Notes: generated from the letters alone by a model not told the origin. DNA of 64,000 bases from Ahaetulla prasina (GCF_028640845.1 NC_080540.1:217249800-217313799), one strand, 5' to 3'; shown: positions 20,321-33,159, counted from the stretch's first letter. Numbers and translations: made by a program.

Positions 20321-21989
20321 TTTGTTCTTTTACGAAAATTTAAGTCATTATCTTTTATCCTAATTGATTTAACCACTGTTAGTTGCTACTTGGAGCTGTT
20401 TGGGAAGAAAGGCAGTATATAAATATATGTTAAATGAATAAATATTGACTGGGCATGTTACCAAGCTTGTAGAATCTGGTTTAGAACCACAAGGGATACA
20501 AATATACTTAAAAGGTCCAAGAACTTTTCAAAGAACCATTCTGTCTTCAGCTAACCAAACAAAATCTGATTTCCACCAGAGCCATTTTCTTATTGAAGGA
20601 GATAAGATCCTGGCCCCTGACACCATTAGCCTTTTGGGCAGGATTTGTTGCTTACACAAACATATGGCTCATTTTTTTTCTATACCCATTCATTCTTCCA
20701 AAACTCATTAGTCTGGCTCCCTCTTCCCCTTTCAGAAATGACTTTGCTAATTTATGATCCCTAAGGGACAGAGTCTCTGCCTCTGTCGCTTTCTCTCCCC
20801 TCCCCCACCCAGACTTATTTACATATGTACACATAGAGAGGTCAGGTAATATTTGAGCTCAGTTCAAAGATGTATCCCTGTAGCTTGTTTTGAAACACTA
20901 CGGAAGTGATTTGCCATTATCTCCTTCTGAGATTCCCCCTCCCCACCCAACCATCAAGCATTCTAGCTTCCTGCCCTGCTAGTACATGGTAGTAGTACCA
21001 TGATAATAGTACCTCCCAGAATTAACAAGCTGGATTCTGTTAAGTCGAGATAAGGTTGAGCTTCTGAGTCGAGATAAGGTTGGAAGAAGGTAAGTGGCAA
21101 GTATTGTTGCCAAAATAATAGGACTCAGCCTGGTATTGGGAGTTTTTACTTTATCCATACACAAGTCATTTCTTCCCTACCCATACTTAAAAAGCCCTTT
21201 AAGAGAGGCAGCATTAAAACATCCCAACCTACAAAAATGCAATTTCGTAAAGCTTTTCAAAGCTTTGCAGACTTCGGTGCAACTTTGAGAATTTACAATC
21301 AAAACAACAGCAATGATTATTTAAAAAAAAAAGAAAGAAAGAAAGAGCAAAGCAGAGAAGAGATGGATACACGTCTGGTTGCTTCCACTCCATTCATACT
21401 GGGATAGTTTTATTGAAGCTAAAGTTTGGCTCATTGCAAAGCTTCCTCCCCCCCCCACCCCCATATTAAAGTGATTATCTATCGAAGACCTCTGGACCCA
21501 TCCTCATCTCTGCAGCGTGCTGATAAGGCAGCTGCTTCTCTGCCGCCGTGTCTCCCTGGGCCTCGGTCTGTCTTTCGGTACAAACTGTGGCTTTGTTACT
21601 ATGGCCTGGTGCTGTCACTTTCTCTGTTGTGCAGGCGTTTGATCCGAGCACAAAAGGGGGTGGGGAAGGGAGGCGGCTGTGGAGCTGATTGTCTGGTTGA
21701 TAGTGGTGGCTTCTTCCTCCTCCTTCTCCTCCTCCTCCACCACTTAAACATGCATGGCACCCAAATGGCATAGAAGCCACGGAAAAGGAAGACCCACAAC
21801 ACCTAAACAGTTTAGCTCAGAGCTGCTTCCTTCTCCTTTTATTTTCAGCAGCTGGAAGAGAAGTAACGCGGCTTCTCTCGCGCTGAATGCAAGCAGATGG
21901 CTTCCTCCAAGCTGAATCCAAATAACCATCATTTATCTTACCTTTCAAGAAGTTTAAAGGGTTGCTGGTGTCCTTGCCTGGAACGAATA
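20316..21989. other. Unique sequence, start of the repeat-poor block
   Basis: A tail-like motif GGCAGTATATAAATATATG near 20,412-20,445 may be the last trace of a retroposon. After this there is no recognisable interspersed repeat until about 33,955. A CTCC-rich stretch (21,716-21,740) and short C runs are the only simple repeats. Confidence 0.5.
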
Positions 21990-24900
21990 ATTTAAATTCC
22001 TCCCACTCCCAACTCACACAGAAACACACACGTATTACTCTTCGTTGGTAGTTTCTTCAGCGGTGCGAGGAAAAAAAAACCGAGGCTTGTTACTATGAAG
22101 GTCGCCTTGAATTTGCGCGCGTAGAGGGTGTGTGTGAGCGTGCATGTGTGCGTGGCGAGAGAAGGGAGAAGAAGTAACTTACTGAAACCCGCAACCTCTC
22201 AGTTTGATTTCAACACGCGCAGCTGCGATCTTGGGCGTTGTTTCGGCGGAAGAAACCTTCTCAGAGTTCATTCAGACCCGGGGGTCCTTATAGCGAGAAG
22301 CTTTAGTTTGTTTTAAGAAGGCTTTTCTTCCAAGTCAACGTCCGGCTTGCAGTTCGGCTGTTGTAATCATGTATTCTCTGGGAACTACTACGGTGTGCTT
22401 CTGTGGCGAGAAACCGGAAGGAACCACCTGGGAAGAACGCGCAAGCCGAACGATGGCCGAACGTTTAAATCAAAAGCTGGGAAAGAAAAAGGAGAAAAGT
22501 TGAAAAAAGTTACTGTAGATGGGATGTTATTGCACGACGCTACACTTAGAACTGTGGCTCTTCTGGGTGTGCCCGTGTGCTGTTGGATCTCTCCTGACGA
22601 TAAACGTGAAGGGCTCCCATTGAAAAATAAAGTGCTCTAAAGGCTGATCGCTGCGTGCATCCCCCCACTTTCTGTAATAACTTGGCCTTAAGCATAATAC
22701 ATTCTTTGACGTTAGAGATATTTAATTGAAATTATTTCTCTCACTCTCTCTCTCCCCCCCGCCTCTCTCGTGTGTTACGACTTGAATAGAACAATGCCTC
22801 TCCAAAAGGAAGCTAAAAAACAAAACAAGAAACAAACAAACAAAAAATCCCACAAGTAACCGCGTTGTTTTTGACTCTTAGCACCTTTGAAAATTATTGC
22901 TCTTCTTCTTTGAACCCCTGTTTTCACTTCCTTCAGCACCGATCGTGGGAGGCGAGAACTGTGCGGTTTAGCGAGGAATTGAACCACGCGGCACCACTCT
23001 CCATGGTCCTGAAAAAAACATCCCGAAGTTTAAGATGGGAAAGCATGGGAAGCTGGCTTTGAGATTCCCCTCCATTCTCACCCAGTACATAGTATGTTGC
23101 TTTGCTGCTAAATCTTTCACAGTTGTGATAGCGAGATTGTTTTCCCATCACACTTATCTTGAATTCTTGAGTTCGGTTATGTTGTTATTGCTGTCCAAAA
23201 TATGCTTCTACCGGTTCACGTGCACCTAAAAGAAGAGAGGAAATATTCTGCTTTAAACAAAAGATGACCAGGATCAGAAGACGTTGTTTGTCAAGAAGAG
23301 TGTGTGTGTATGTGTGTGTGCGTGCATTTTGAGATTTAGCTAGTGTGTCATTTGTTTGATGTTGGAAAGCTAATTTCTTTTGGAAAGTGATTTTTGCACA
23401 AGGCCAAGTACACATTAAAAAATGAGCAAAAATTGGGATAAATACCTAGAGTGATACTGTTTTTTTATCATCTTTATTCCTGCTTAATATTATTTGTTGC
23501 ACTATCAGGTTCATACTGGCTGACAAGTTCTTTATATAAAAGAAAAATTCGATCCATCTAATTGACAAAGATAATATTATAGCACTTGTCATGTGTATGT
23601 GTTGTGGCCCTTCTTCTATAAACCTCATTTAATAATCCTGGAGGAAGTCTGACAAAATCTCATTTCTTAAGTAAAATAATAAGGAGGAAGAGGGAGATGG
23701 GCGGGTGGGAGAAGAGGAGGAGGAGGAAGAAGAAGAGGAGGAGGAGATGCTTCTGAAGCTTTTGAAACTTGATTTTGAAAACTTAGCAAAGTGTTGCTGT
23801 TCAGATTTTTTTTCATGGGCTGAACCGAAAATAGAATATCAGCTTAGTAAGCATGCTAACCATTGCTAGCATTACAGAAAGCTACTTTCTTTTACTGCTT
23901 CTATAGCACTGCTACTTTTGTTAATATATCTCCGGAGTCCTGACTTCGGGTTAGAACTAGCAAGATAATTGCCTTGGTTTTGCCTATTGATATCCCAGGG
24001 TGAGGAGCCTCTTACCTTCTCTTCTCTTCTAACTCATCCTTCAAATGCCGATTTTCCCAGACAATGGTCGGGCTTCATCAAAGGGACAATAAGGAACGAG
24101 GGGCGTGTCGTTATGCAAGGATACACTGTTTCAAAAAAACACAAACCAAAGTTGCTGTGCTTTTCTTCAAACGTTGGCATTGTTGGGCTGAATTGGACTG
24201 AATCCAAAAGGATAGCTGTGGGCATCTTTTTCATGCCCTCCCAACATCAAAGTTTCAAGTAGAATAAATAAAGGGAAGCACCATTCCTCTTTTTCTCCAC
24301 TCACCCCCACCCAATACATATAGGATATCAAGCTTGGAAATCTAACCCACACCTTCCCTTAAGGTGGATATTGGTTTTAAAGCACTGCAGGACTTCTTAG
24401 GAAAGTGATGTCCCTGATCTTCGATTGCTCTAATTTGGGGGTCGATTTTTCTCTGACATAAACTCCCTGCTGCTGTGGTTGCCCACTAGGATTCAACTTT
24501 CAAGGAGTTCGTGCTGAAGCCAGCATTCGGCTAGCCTCACGTGGATGGGAAGGGTCGCTTTGGTTGCATCTGTATGTTGCTACTTGAAGTAAAAAAAAAA
24601 AAAAAAGCAAAGCTTCCTTCTCTTCGGAGTGTGTCGGCCAAACAGTCGGGTCCTCGCAAGCTCTCATCCGTGGCATTCCTCTCTGCTGAACATTCAAGGG
24701 CATGCTATCACGGAACACTAACTTGCGTGGCCCCGCTCTTCCCAGTCTTCCCTTAAATCTCTCCCATGCAAAGGTTTCAGTTGGACTAAAGAGATAAGGG
24801 AAGCGTGCGTGTGTGTGTGTGTTGCGGATCACTCTCCAAAGGACACGCAGTGCTTGATCTGTGCAACTCTAAGTACGCTAGGCAAGTCACGCCACCCCCA

Positions 24901-25838
24901 CCCCGCCCCGCCCGCCACCGTCTTTTCTCTCAGCAGATGTGGGCTATCTAGAAAGCTGTTCCTCTTGGAGAAGAAACGGGTTGACTTAGGGGGAAGGACG
25001 CGCGGAAGGGCAGAGACGTGAAAATACCCTCTGTTTTGTTGATGACCAGCAAAGAAACAAAATCCTCAGTGAGAATTAACTGTAAATAATTGGGAGAATG
25101 GGCTTAAGTATAGGGGACCTCTCTCTCTCTCCCTCCCTCTCTCTCTCTCCGTAGGGGGGGGGAGTACGTGAAAGTATTTTGCTCCCCAAACGTAGCTCTT
25201 CTAACAGCCCCTCCAAATTTAAGTCGCGAAACGTGCCGTGATTTTTGAGGCAAGTTCATAGAGAATCGGGCACTTGTGGCGGCCGCAAAGTTAGTCAAAT
25301 AAGCGACCAAACCCTCCCCGCGATTCTTTTTCAACAAAGGAAGAAGCAGGCCCAGCTTTTGTTTTCCTTTGGCTTGAGAAGTTGCCGTGTTTTGTTTTGT
25401 TTTAATCGGACGTGGTTCCATTTTTATGGACAAGTTCGGAGACGGAAGTAGAGCCAGCCCAGTTTTTTCTTTCTTTCTTTCTTTCTTGGCTTCTTAAAGT
25501 TTTCTTTCCTCAACCTTTGGCAGCTCGGCACTCTTGACAGGGAGGAAAGCAAAGGGTCCGAGAGGTGTGTATGTGGAAGGCGCGACTTGTTTCTTTCAGT
25601 GGGATCTCAGCAAGCGCGCAACGCGCTTGGAACGCTAGCGACAACAGGTTTGTGTTGTGCCTGAAGCTTGTGAAACATCCTAGCGGAGCCGTTCAGGGTC
25701 GAAACATACCAAGCTCTTCCCCCACCCCCGTCCCCCCCAAAAAAGGGTGGGAGGAAGATGGAGCAAGGATTCCTCAGGCTTGCAATTGTCTCGTTTAGGG
25801 GAGGAAAAGGGAGGGATGAAAGGTGGGGGGAGAAAAAA
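21990..25838. other. Repeat-poor, GC-richer upstream region
   Basis: CpG dinucleotides become visibly commoner (for example 22,030-22,460 and 25,190-25,700). No TE is recognised. Simple sequence includes GAGGAG (23,713-23,745), CTCTCT (25,118-25,150) and TTCT (25,465-25,487). Its position just upstream of the duplicated promoter makes it a candidate upstream regulatory region. A 97-codon frame at 22,347-22,640 is unrecognised and I do not call it a gene. Confidence 0.55.
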
Positions 25839-25985
25839 AAAAGAGCGAGAAGGACAAACGCAAAAGACGCGTTCGGTTGCTTCTCCGCCCGTTCGCCCTA
25901 AAGCCGAGCAGGGTATCTATCGCTCAGTACAACGCACCTTGAAACGGGACTCCATCGAGCCCGCCGGAGTGGCACCGAGCGACAG

Positions 25986-26041
25986 CCAATCAGATCGGCC
26001 CCTGGCCGGGGGCGGCGCCAGATGCAGCCGCTCGGACCAAT
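25986..26041 (+). promoter_or_regulatory. Two CCAAT boxes, copy 1
   Basis: CCAATCAG at 25,986 and CCAATCGG at 26,037, 51 bases apart and about 165-220 bases upstream of the TATAAAT box. CCAATCAG/CCAATCGG are good matches to NF-Y sites. The spacing is kept in the second copy. Confidence 0.7.
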
Positions 26042-26204
26042 CGGAGGCAAAAGAGACCCTGCGAGCAAGTTCCGTTGTCTCTGGATTCGGCGTATACTTC
26101 CGCGCGTGGCACTCGGGATAGGTGGGAGAGCCTGGCACGGCTGCAGAGACACATACACGCGCACACTCGTGCGGAAGCAGAGGAGCGCCGGGTGATACGG
26201 TTCC

Positions 26205-26240
26205 TATAAATCTGTGCTGTAGTCCACCTCCCATTTAAGG
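26205..26240 (+). promoter_or_regulatory. TATA-like box and CArG box, copy 1
   Basis: TATAAAT (26,205-26,211) is followed 19 bases later by CCATTTAAGG (26,231-26,240), a perfect CC(A/T)6GG site for serum response factor. CCTATAAATC over the TATA is itself one base from a CArG box. Two such sites would suggest control by SRF, as in immediate-early or cytoskeletal genes (inference). TTTAAGG may alternatively act as the TATA element. Confidence 0.65.
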
Positions 26241-26533
26241 CGACCTCCCCCCTTCAGCCTGTTCTCAGATAAGAGATGCTGCAGCTTACTTCGATTGGGA
26301 GCTGCTAGAAAGAAGGAGGAAGAGAGAGGGAGGCTGTATTTTAAGAAACCCTCCTTTTCATCCCTTCTTTCCTTTGTTCTTACCTTTTATTTCTCCTCCC
26401 CTCCCCCCTTTTTTGTTTAGTTGTGTTGTAACAGGAAACCTTTCGATTTTGCCACGCTCCTATTTTTTTAAGTTCCCCCTTTCTTTTTTTTAACCCCCCT
26501 CCCAATTTCTTTTCGTGTTCTGGGAGTGGAAAA

Positions 26534-27225
26534 AAAAGAGCGAGAAGGACAAACGCAAAAGACGCGTTCGGTTGCTTCTCCGCCCGTTCGCCCTAAAGCC
26601 GAGCAGGGTATCTATCGCTCAGTACAACGCACCTTGAAACGGACTCCATCGAGCCCGCCGGAGTGGCACCGAGCGACAGCCAATCAGATCGGCCCCTGGC
26701 CGGGGGCGGCGCCAGATGCAGCCGCTCGGACCAATCGGAGGCAAAAGAGACCCTGCGAGCAAGTTCCGTTGTCTCTGGATTCGGCGTATACTTCCGCGCG
26801 TGGCACTCGGGATAGGTGGGAGAGCCTGGCACGGCTGCAGAGACATACACGCGCACACTCGTGCGGAAGCAGAGGAGCGCCGGGTGATACGGTTCCTATA
26901 AATCTGTGCTGTAGTCCACCTCCCATTTAAGGCGACCTCCCCCCTTCAGCCTGTTCTCAGATAAGAGATGCTGCAGCTTACTTCGATTGGGAGCTGCTAG
27001 AAAGAAGGAGGAAGAGAGAGGGAGGCTGTATTTTAAGAAACCCTCCTTTTCATCCCTTCTTTCCTTTGTTCTTACCTTTTATTTCTCCTCCCCTCCCCCC
27101 TTTTTTGTTTAGTTGTGTTGTAACAGGAAACCTTTCGATTTTGCCACGCTCCTATTTTTTTAAGTTCCCCCTTTCTTTTTTTTAACCCCCCTCCCAATTT
27201 CTTTTCGTGTTCTGGGAGTGGAAAA
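26534..27225 (+). promoter_or_regulatory. CpG-rich core promoter, duplicated copy 2
   Basis: Repeat of 25,839-26,533 with only small differences seen: GAAACGGACTCC in place of GAAACGGGACTCC, and GAGACATACACG in place of GAGACACATACACG. The boxes are CCAAT 26,680-26,684 and 26,731-26,735, TATAAAT 26,897-26,903 and CArG 26,923-26,932. The junctions lie in A runs (GGAAAAAAA before GAGCGAG or GAAGC). This copy is contiguous with the candidate exon that ends at 27,403. Confidence 0.75.
26897..26932 (+). promoter_or_regulatory. TATA-like box and CArG box, copy 2
   Basis: TATAAAT at 26,897-26,903 and CCATTTAAGG at 26,923-26,932, in the same spacing as copy 1. If this copy is the active one, transcription would start about 26,930-26,960. 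Confidence 0.65.
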
Positions 27226-27403
27226 AAAGAAGCTTTGATTAAAAAAAAAAATCCTCCATTTTTAAAAAAATCTTCTGTTTGCAACTGTCCGCAATTTAGG
27301 TTTTGGGTGTTGTCTTGAGACCTACCCATTTGATTTTTTTTTTAATTGGGAGACCTTACAGTATTACCGTTTTTTTAAAAAAAAAACCTGAAGCGAAAAA
27401 AAG
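26950..27403 (+). ncRNA. Candidate non-coding first exon (5' UTR)
   Basis: A transcript starting downstream of copy 2's TATA/CArG boxes would run through T-rich sequence to a strong splice donor, AAAAAAAG|GTAAGT at 27,403/27,404. No ATG-initiated frame of note lies in it on the plus strand, so it would be all or mostly 5' UTR. If copy 1 is used instead, the exon would start near 26,250 and contain copy 2. The type is listed as ncRNA only because the schema has no UTR class. The start is approximate and the gene unknown. Confidence 0.45.
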
Positions 27404-30400
27404 GTAAGTTGTGCTTTATTTTATTCACATTATTATTGCCAGATAGTGACGATTTTAAGTTTTGGAGGTGTTAGGTTGGCTAGGCTGCCTTGAGAGAGGA
27501 TAAAAGTGCATGGGATCCAATTAAGTTTATTGCTCACACGCTTCCGCTTGGTTTCTAGCAGCTTCAGCAGCATCAGTTGAACAGGGTTAGCTACTCCATA
27601 TCATTTAGAGTGGCAAAAGGGTAGACGATGTACAATTTTGTGTTACATTTTGTGTTGTGTGCATATATTTAGGAACTCGCACGCAGAAACTGTGTAGCTC
27701 GCTAGCTTGGAGGTGTGAAGTTGCCTCAAAACAGAACCGCTGACCTTCCAGTTGGATCAGCGGAAAGTGCTCAACGCTCGGCTGGGGTGTGAGTAAGTGA
27801 CTGACTGACTGAATGAATGGAAGGAAGGAGTATCGCTGTGAAGAGCTTAAACCGGCATTTGCAGATCAGACGGGATTAAGCGTCCAACTCTAATTGTATT
27901 AGCCGAATAGCATTGGCTTGGCTGGGAAAGAGAGAGAGAGAGACGGAGAAAGGATGCGTGGAGCAGGGACTTGAAACCGGGGGGGGGGATCTGCAGACCT
28001 TGGTGTGTTAGCTGTCAAAGCGGATGCCTCGAGATATGCCAGGTTGTGTGCGTGTATGTGTGTGCGCATGTGAAATATATATGCATGTGTGGGTATAAAG
28101 GGACTGGATGGGAGAACCAGGCTCTTTAAAACCCTTCTAATGTCAATTACAGCGCTCTGTAGGGAGGGTTCAGCTTTTATATCCGGGAGCCACGATTTTC
28201 TTTGTTCTGAAGAAGGTTGGGGGGGAGAGAGAGACCCGTTTCAGTTCTGGATGCAGCCGAAAGGCGTTTTGCTCGGGAGCTCTGCTGGTGTGTATTTCTC
28301 GTTAGGTGCGGGCAAGCCATTTCTTCTAGCCGCTGTCCTTGGTCCTGATTGGGGAGGGGGGTGCGGCCGGGGCGGCTGCGTTTCAGTCTGGGAATAACAA
28401 AGGCATTCCCTGGGAATAATAATAATAATAAAAAGCGAAAGTCCTTAGAGTCAATCCAATACCGACCCGTGAATGCTTCGGTTGTGAAATTGACACCATG
28501 CCGAAGAGAGAGTGCGAGGCGTTCCCGGTTCCAAACCCTGCTTTCATTTCGCCTGGGGTCAGCATCTCGGGAGGAGGAAAAAAAAAAGCATCGCCTCCTG
28601 TTGTTTAATAAAGAAAGATGTCACACAAAACCCCACTCTTTCTCATCCTCCCCCCCCCCCCGGTCGCCCCGCTCCTGACTCGGACGTGGTTGGCTTTTGT
28701 AGGAAAGAAGTTGGTGGCGGAGGAAGACCCTGATCTGGCTAGGTAGCAAGCCAGGCATTTGAACAAGATGGCTTGAAAGGAAGAGATCTGCCGTCTCTTG
28801 TGGCTGAAATTACGGAGGTTGCGGTTCTATCAAGGACCAGCCTCAGGCTATGCTGTTGTCACTTAATTTATGCCCAGCACGTTACTGTGCAATGCATGCA
28901 TACAACCATCTCTTTCACAGGAAGAGCGAGGTCTCCTCCGTTGTGAGTGCTTAGTCCAGGTCCTTAGCTGGTTTTCCTCTCGAGTTTCTTTAAGAAAATA
29001 AGAGGGAGTATAGGAGCAAGTAGTTGTGATTGAATTAACCATGTAGGATTTCAATTGGCTGGGGGGCAGGTGGCTTACCAGCACAACCTACATATTCCGA
29101 ACTAGACTGAATGTTAGACATCTGAGGGCTTGTTCTTTATAAGCTAAGCATCTATCGTGCTCGATGTGCAGGTGTGAATAAAATAGGACCCCATGTTAAT
29201 AAGTTCTGCCATCCAGCTGCATTCAAGTATATGAAAGACGCCTATAGGATGGGAGAGGTGTTTATTTCACCTTCATACAAACACACACACACAATCTTCA
29301 AGAGCCAAGCCCATTTTCACTTTGCACGTGGTGGTGCTACTTAATGAGCCTTTAGCTAAACGAGTGGAAACATGGCTTGGTTTCCATCTTTTACAGGCTA
29401 CTTACTAGATAGGAATTGTTTTGAAATTTTGGCTTTTTCAGGCCATGTTGTCAACCAGGGAGGTCAGGCGATTAAATGCTGGAAAGTTAAGCTACTCTCT
29501 CAGTGGAGGGCCCATTTAAAAGAGGAGCAGCAAACTCAACCTGCATCACACTTACAACCTAACAGGAGCATTGGGAGTGCAGCAAGCCAATATAGTTGTT
29601 TGGGAAAGGGGTGTAGCCCTAAACGGTTGTCCCTTGAAGTGGGTTAGGTATCTCTACTATTTTAGGTGTGGAGGGAGATACCAATGAGTTCTATCAAATA
29701 TTGCTAGTCTCACAATATTGTTAAGCCATAATAAAATATGCCTTATCAGTGCCCTGACCTTGTATGTCCTCCCTACTCAACAAAGTGGACTGTTGAGAAG
29801 CTTGCCAAGCGAATATGGCCAAGGTGATGCGGAACATTGTTTCTGAAACTGCCTTGCTGGGTCAGCCTGTGATTTTAAAAAGGTTGCAGGCCTATGCAGA
29901 GCCCCACTTAGGAATCCTTTAAGGGACCCTGCAGCAGGGAATGTAAAGGCCACCTGGAAGGAACAGTGAACTCAGCCAGATTCTCCCCACAAGCTCTTTG
30001 CCTGCAAAGAGCTTCCTAGTGACAGACTTTGGAGAAACAGAGAATGATGCCACCAGATTGATCTGTCGAAGGTCACACGTAGGGCACCTTAGCCAAGAGC
30101 CAGAACAGAAAATGGGGCTGTGGATAATAGGATTTACAGCTGTCTTACAGACAGGGCTCGGGTAAGAAAGGTTGAAGGTAGATGTCGAGCTATTCCCCCT
30201 TTATGGATGACCCTCAAGCCTTCAGTTTGAGATTGCATTCTTTACCGCTTTCCTTACCTCCCTATTTTGGGAGTGAACGGTTGCAAATCTCATCTAGCTG
30301 GCAGGAAAACCATGGTCCCAAAGTCACTTCTATCCAGACGTGTTCTCTTTCAAAGGGTTTAGGTCTCTTGGAACTAAAAGGAGCCATGCCAGCATTGGCA

Positions 30401-33159
30401 TGGTGAGAAAGGCCTGTAGTCTTTACATAGTTATAAGTCCCACACAGATCAGTGGGACTTCCTGTAGAAAGAATGAGCGAGCGTTGGAACCCTTTCCAAT
30501 TGGTGGGGCTATGACTCTCAGGTTTTTGGGAAGTTGTAATCCCAGTTCATCTGGTGAACTGATGAAGGGCATCAAGGTGGCCAGGCTGTAACTGTGCTTT
30601 TCAGGATTTGAGAGATGTCAGAGACTGGACACAAGACCGAGCTCCTATGGAAAAATACCATAAGTGCATTCCCCAACTCCTTAAGAGATGCCGGGAAGAA
30701 AACTAGCTCAGGCCCTCCGCAACCAAAAGTACAGCTATCTGGAAAGCATTTAAGTCAGTTGGATCCAATGGGATTTTTGGCCAACAAGCCTTCTCCTTGT
30801 TCATTTAGAGAACAGGACTTTCTGTTCAAATCTGAAAACCACCACCATTACCCTTGGCATGACGGCTTAAGTGCTTTATGGATGGGAGCCACAAATGATT
30901 TCCCTCACGGAGCTCCATAGCCGAACATTAATCTTTAACGATATGCGCTACAGAGTTAAGAGGCTTTATGGATTACAGCCAAAAAATTGCTAATTCGAAA
31001 GACTTTATTCCATAGTCATCCAGCTGACCCATAGAATTATTTTAAAGTAGATTACAGCCTGATCTGCTTGCTCACTTTCTAAGGTTACTTTGAAGTAAGT
31101 GGGGAATACAACAGGGACTTTTCACTGCATATGGGTTCCCCTTTTTAAAAAATGTAAATGACACTGAATTTTTGGTAAACATCAAGGCACAGCTCCATTC
31201 TACTCATTAAGTACAGGAAGGAACTACTGAGCTGAAAGGGATCTACTCCCAAATATGTGTCCTCATGGCTGGGCAGGTTTAGGACCGAGCGTGCATCCTC
31301 ATTTCATGAAAAATTGTTAACTAAGCATGCACTTTGGTTTGTAGATGTAATCCTAGGCACGAATAACTAAAGGGCAAGCCTGCTATAAATCCACAATCAT
31401 CTGTTCTTAGAAAATACTCAGAGAGACCTGTGACTCTACACTGCCTCAAATACCCTGCTTCTAGTTAGGAGATAAACCCCATGTTTGACACGGGCCTATT
31501 GGCAACCCTGCTCGCTCTTGTTCCCTTTGAAGGGAATTCTGGCGAAAACGAGGGAGATTATTGTAGTCGAGACCTACTCTATAGGCTGAATTAACCCTAC
31601 TAATGTCAATAGAGTTGATTTTGCTTCTTAAGAAGTACCCATAATATGCGGGGCCTTCAACAGTTTACAATTGGAAGTAAATGCTTTTTTAATCACTTTT
31701 TGGATTTACTACGAAGAGCCGGGATGCATCCCTCCCCAATAAGGGGCACTTAAAACCATGGCTTCAAAAGAATTACTCGCGGCCAAGATTAACATGCCTA
31801 AAACCCAGTACAACGCACAAACGTAGTTAGAAAAATAAGCAGCAATATAAATGAAGGCTTCGCGCAAATCAGTGTTTGAGGAAACCCCATTGGATAGTAA
31901 AGCTGTTGTTTTTTTAAACCGGAGATTGAAAGCTAAGACTTCTGGGATTTAAAACTTATTACCCGCAGGATGCAAAGAAAACCTCGAAGCAGGTGGCCTT
32001 GATAGGGACCCATGAGGATTTTTTTTTAAAAAAAAAATTGGTTGACTCCGCCATTTCGGCGCAGGCGCATTTCAGGGCTGCCACCTTTTGGTGAAGAGTT
32101 GGTGGGGCCGTTTTTTTTTTTCCCGCCAGTGCCTGCATATCGTTTTGTGCAAAAGGTTACGCCAAGAGTAATTTTTGCACTGAAAATTGCAAAAAAACAA
32201 ACAAAAAAAAGAGATAGAAGAGGTCAGATATGATTTTTCTGCAAGGGGGAGGGCGGACAGAACTGGATAGTTTAGCCATATACGGCTGTTGCAAAGGTGG
32301 TGCAAACCCACCAGTGATTTTTTTTTTTTAATATTGGCGTACCCCCCCCCCCAAAATCCCCCCACATACAGGCGAAAAACTTTGCAATTCGTTTATATAT
32401 GCCAAAAAGAATAGTCGGCATTTCAAGGTGTTTGTTTTTTTTTAAAGACGGTACCTCCTGGTACTTACTCTCTCCGTTGCAGTACTCACGTACTGGGTGT
32501 AAGACGGAGGTCTACGTTATTATTTAGAATTACCATTGAACGTATCTGGGATTGCCCTGAACGGCGGCAAAGTTGGGGGGGGGGGCTATCGGTTGATGTA
32601 TTAGTCGTGGCGCTTAAGACGCCTTCCACTCGGGTAGGGCAAAGTAAAAAGTTTAAACCAAGCGCCTCTCCTAACCGGGCACTTTTCCCTTTAGCCAAAT
32701 TAGAAATTCCTAGGCAGGCTTCTCCCAAGCAAAAGCGGCTACCGTTTATTTATTTATTTATTTATTTTTGGAGCTCCAAAAGCTCCTCGAAGCCCAGCTG
32801 TAGAAATACCGAGTTGCCCAGAGATCACACCTCGTTGGAATGGCAGCCTCTGGACGATGCCCACAAGGAGCAGCTAATTCGGGGCGCGGGACAAAATCTG
32901 AAGCATCGGGGAGGGAAGGGGCAAGACTTGCTTTGGCGTTAGGTGTGGAGAGGGAGGGATGAATGGACATAACGTGGTTTGCACCGAGCGGCGCTCATCC
33001 AGGGGTAATTTAGTACAAGCTGGGTTTTTTTTTCCCCTTGAGTTGTATTAAAAAAATAAAATAAAAAAAACCCCGGGAGACTTTTGAGGGCTTTGCAAAA
33101 CCAATAGCAATTTGCTAGGGCAAGTGGGGGAAAAAAAGCAAAAAATAAAAAAAAAGCCA
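27404..33159. other. Repeat-poor sequence, putative first intron
   Basis: 5.7 kb without a recognisable interspersed repeat. The first 1.4 kb (to about 28,750) is CpG-rich and contains GT-rich simple sequence (28,041-28,090). Short A/T and G runs are common. CA repeats are at 29,277-29,294 and TTTA repeats at 32,745-32,766. I found no exon with convincing splice sites and coding sequence. Absence of transposons over such a length often marks regulatory DNA of developmental genes (inference). Confidence 0.5.

Larger units (their letters stand above)
25839..26533 (+). promoter_or_regulatory. CpG-rich core promoter, duplicated copy 1
   Basis: A 695-bp unit repeated at 26,534-27,225. In order it has: GC-rich DNA with many CpGs, CCAAT (25,986-25,990), a GC-box-like GGGGGCGGCG, a second CCAAT (26,037-26,041), TATAAAT (26,205-26,211), CArG box CCATTTAAGG (26,231-26,240), a pyrimidine stretch with CCCTTCAGCC, then long T-rich sequence. 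This arrangement points to transcription on the plus strand starting about 26,235-26,265. The gene is not identified. Confidence 0.75.

Noticed and set aside
22347..22640. 97-codon frame as a conserved exon
   Set aside because: I recognise no domain, and there is no convincing acceptor or donor at its edges.
25747..26930. Repeated frames of 124 and 134 codons in the duplicated promoter
   Set aside because: They follow GC-rich promoter DNA, run across CCAAT and GC boxes and differ in frame between the copies because of the small indels.
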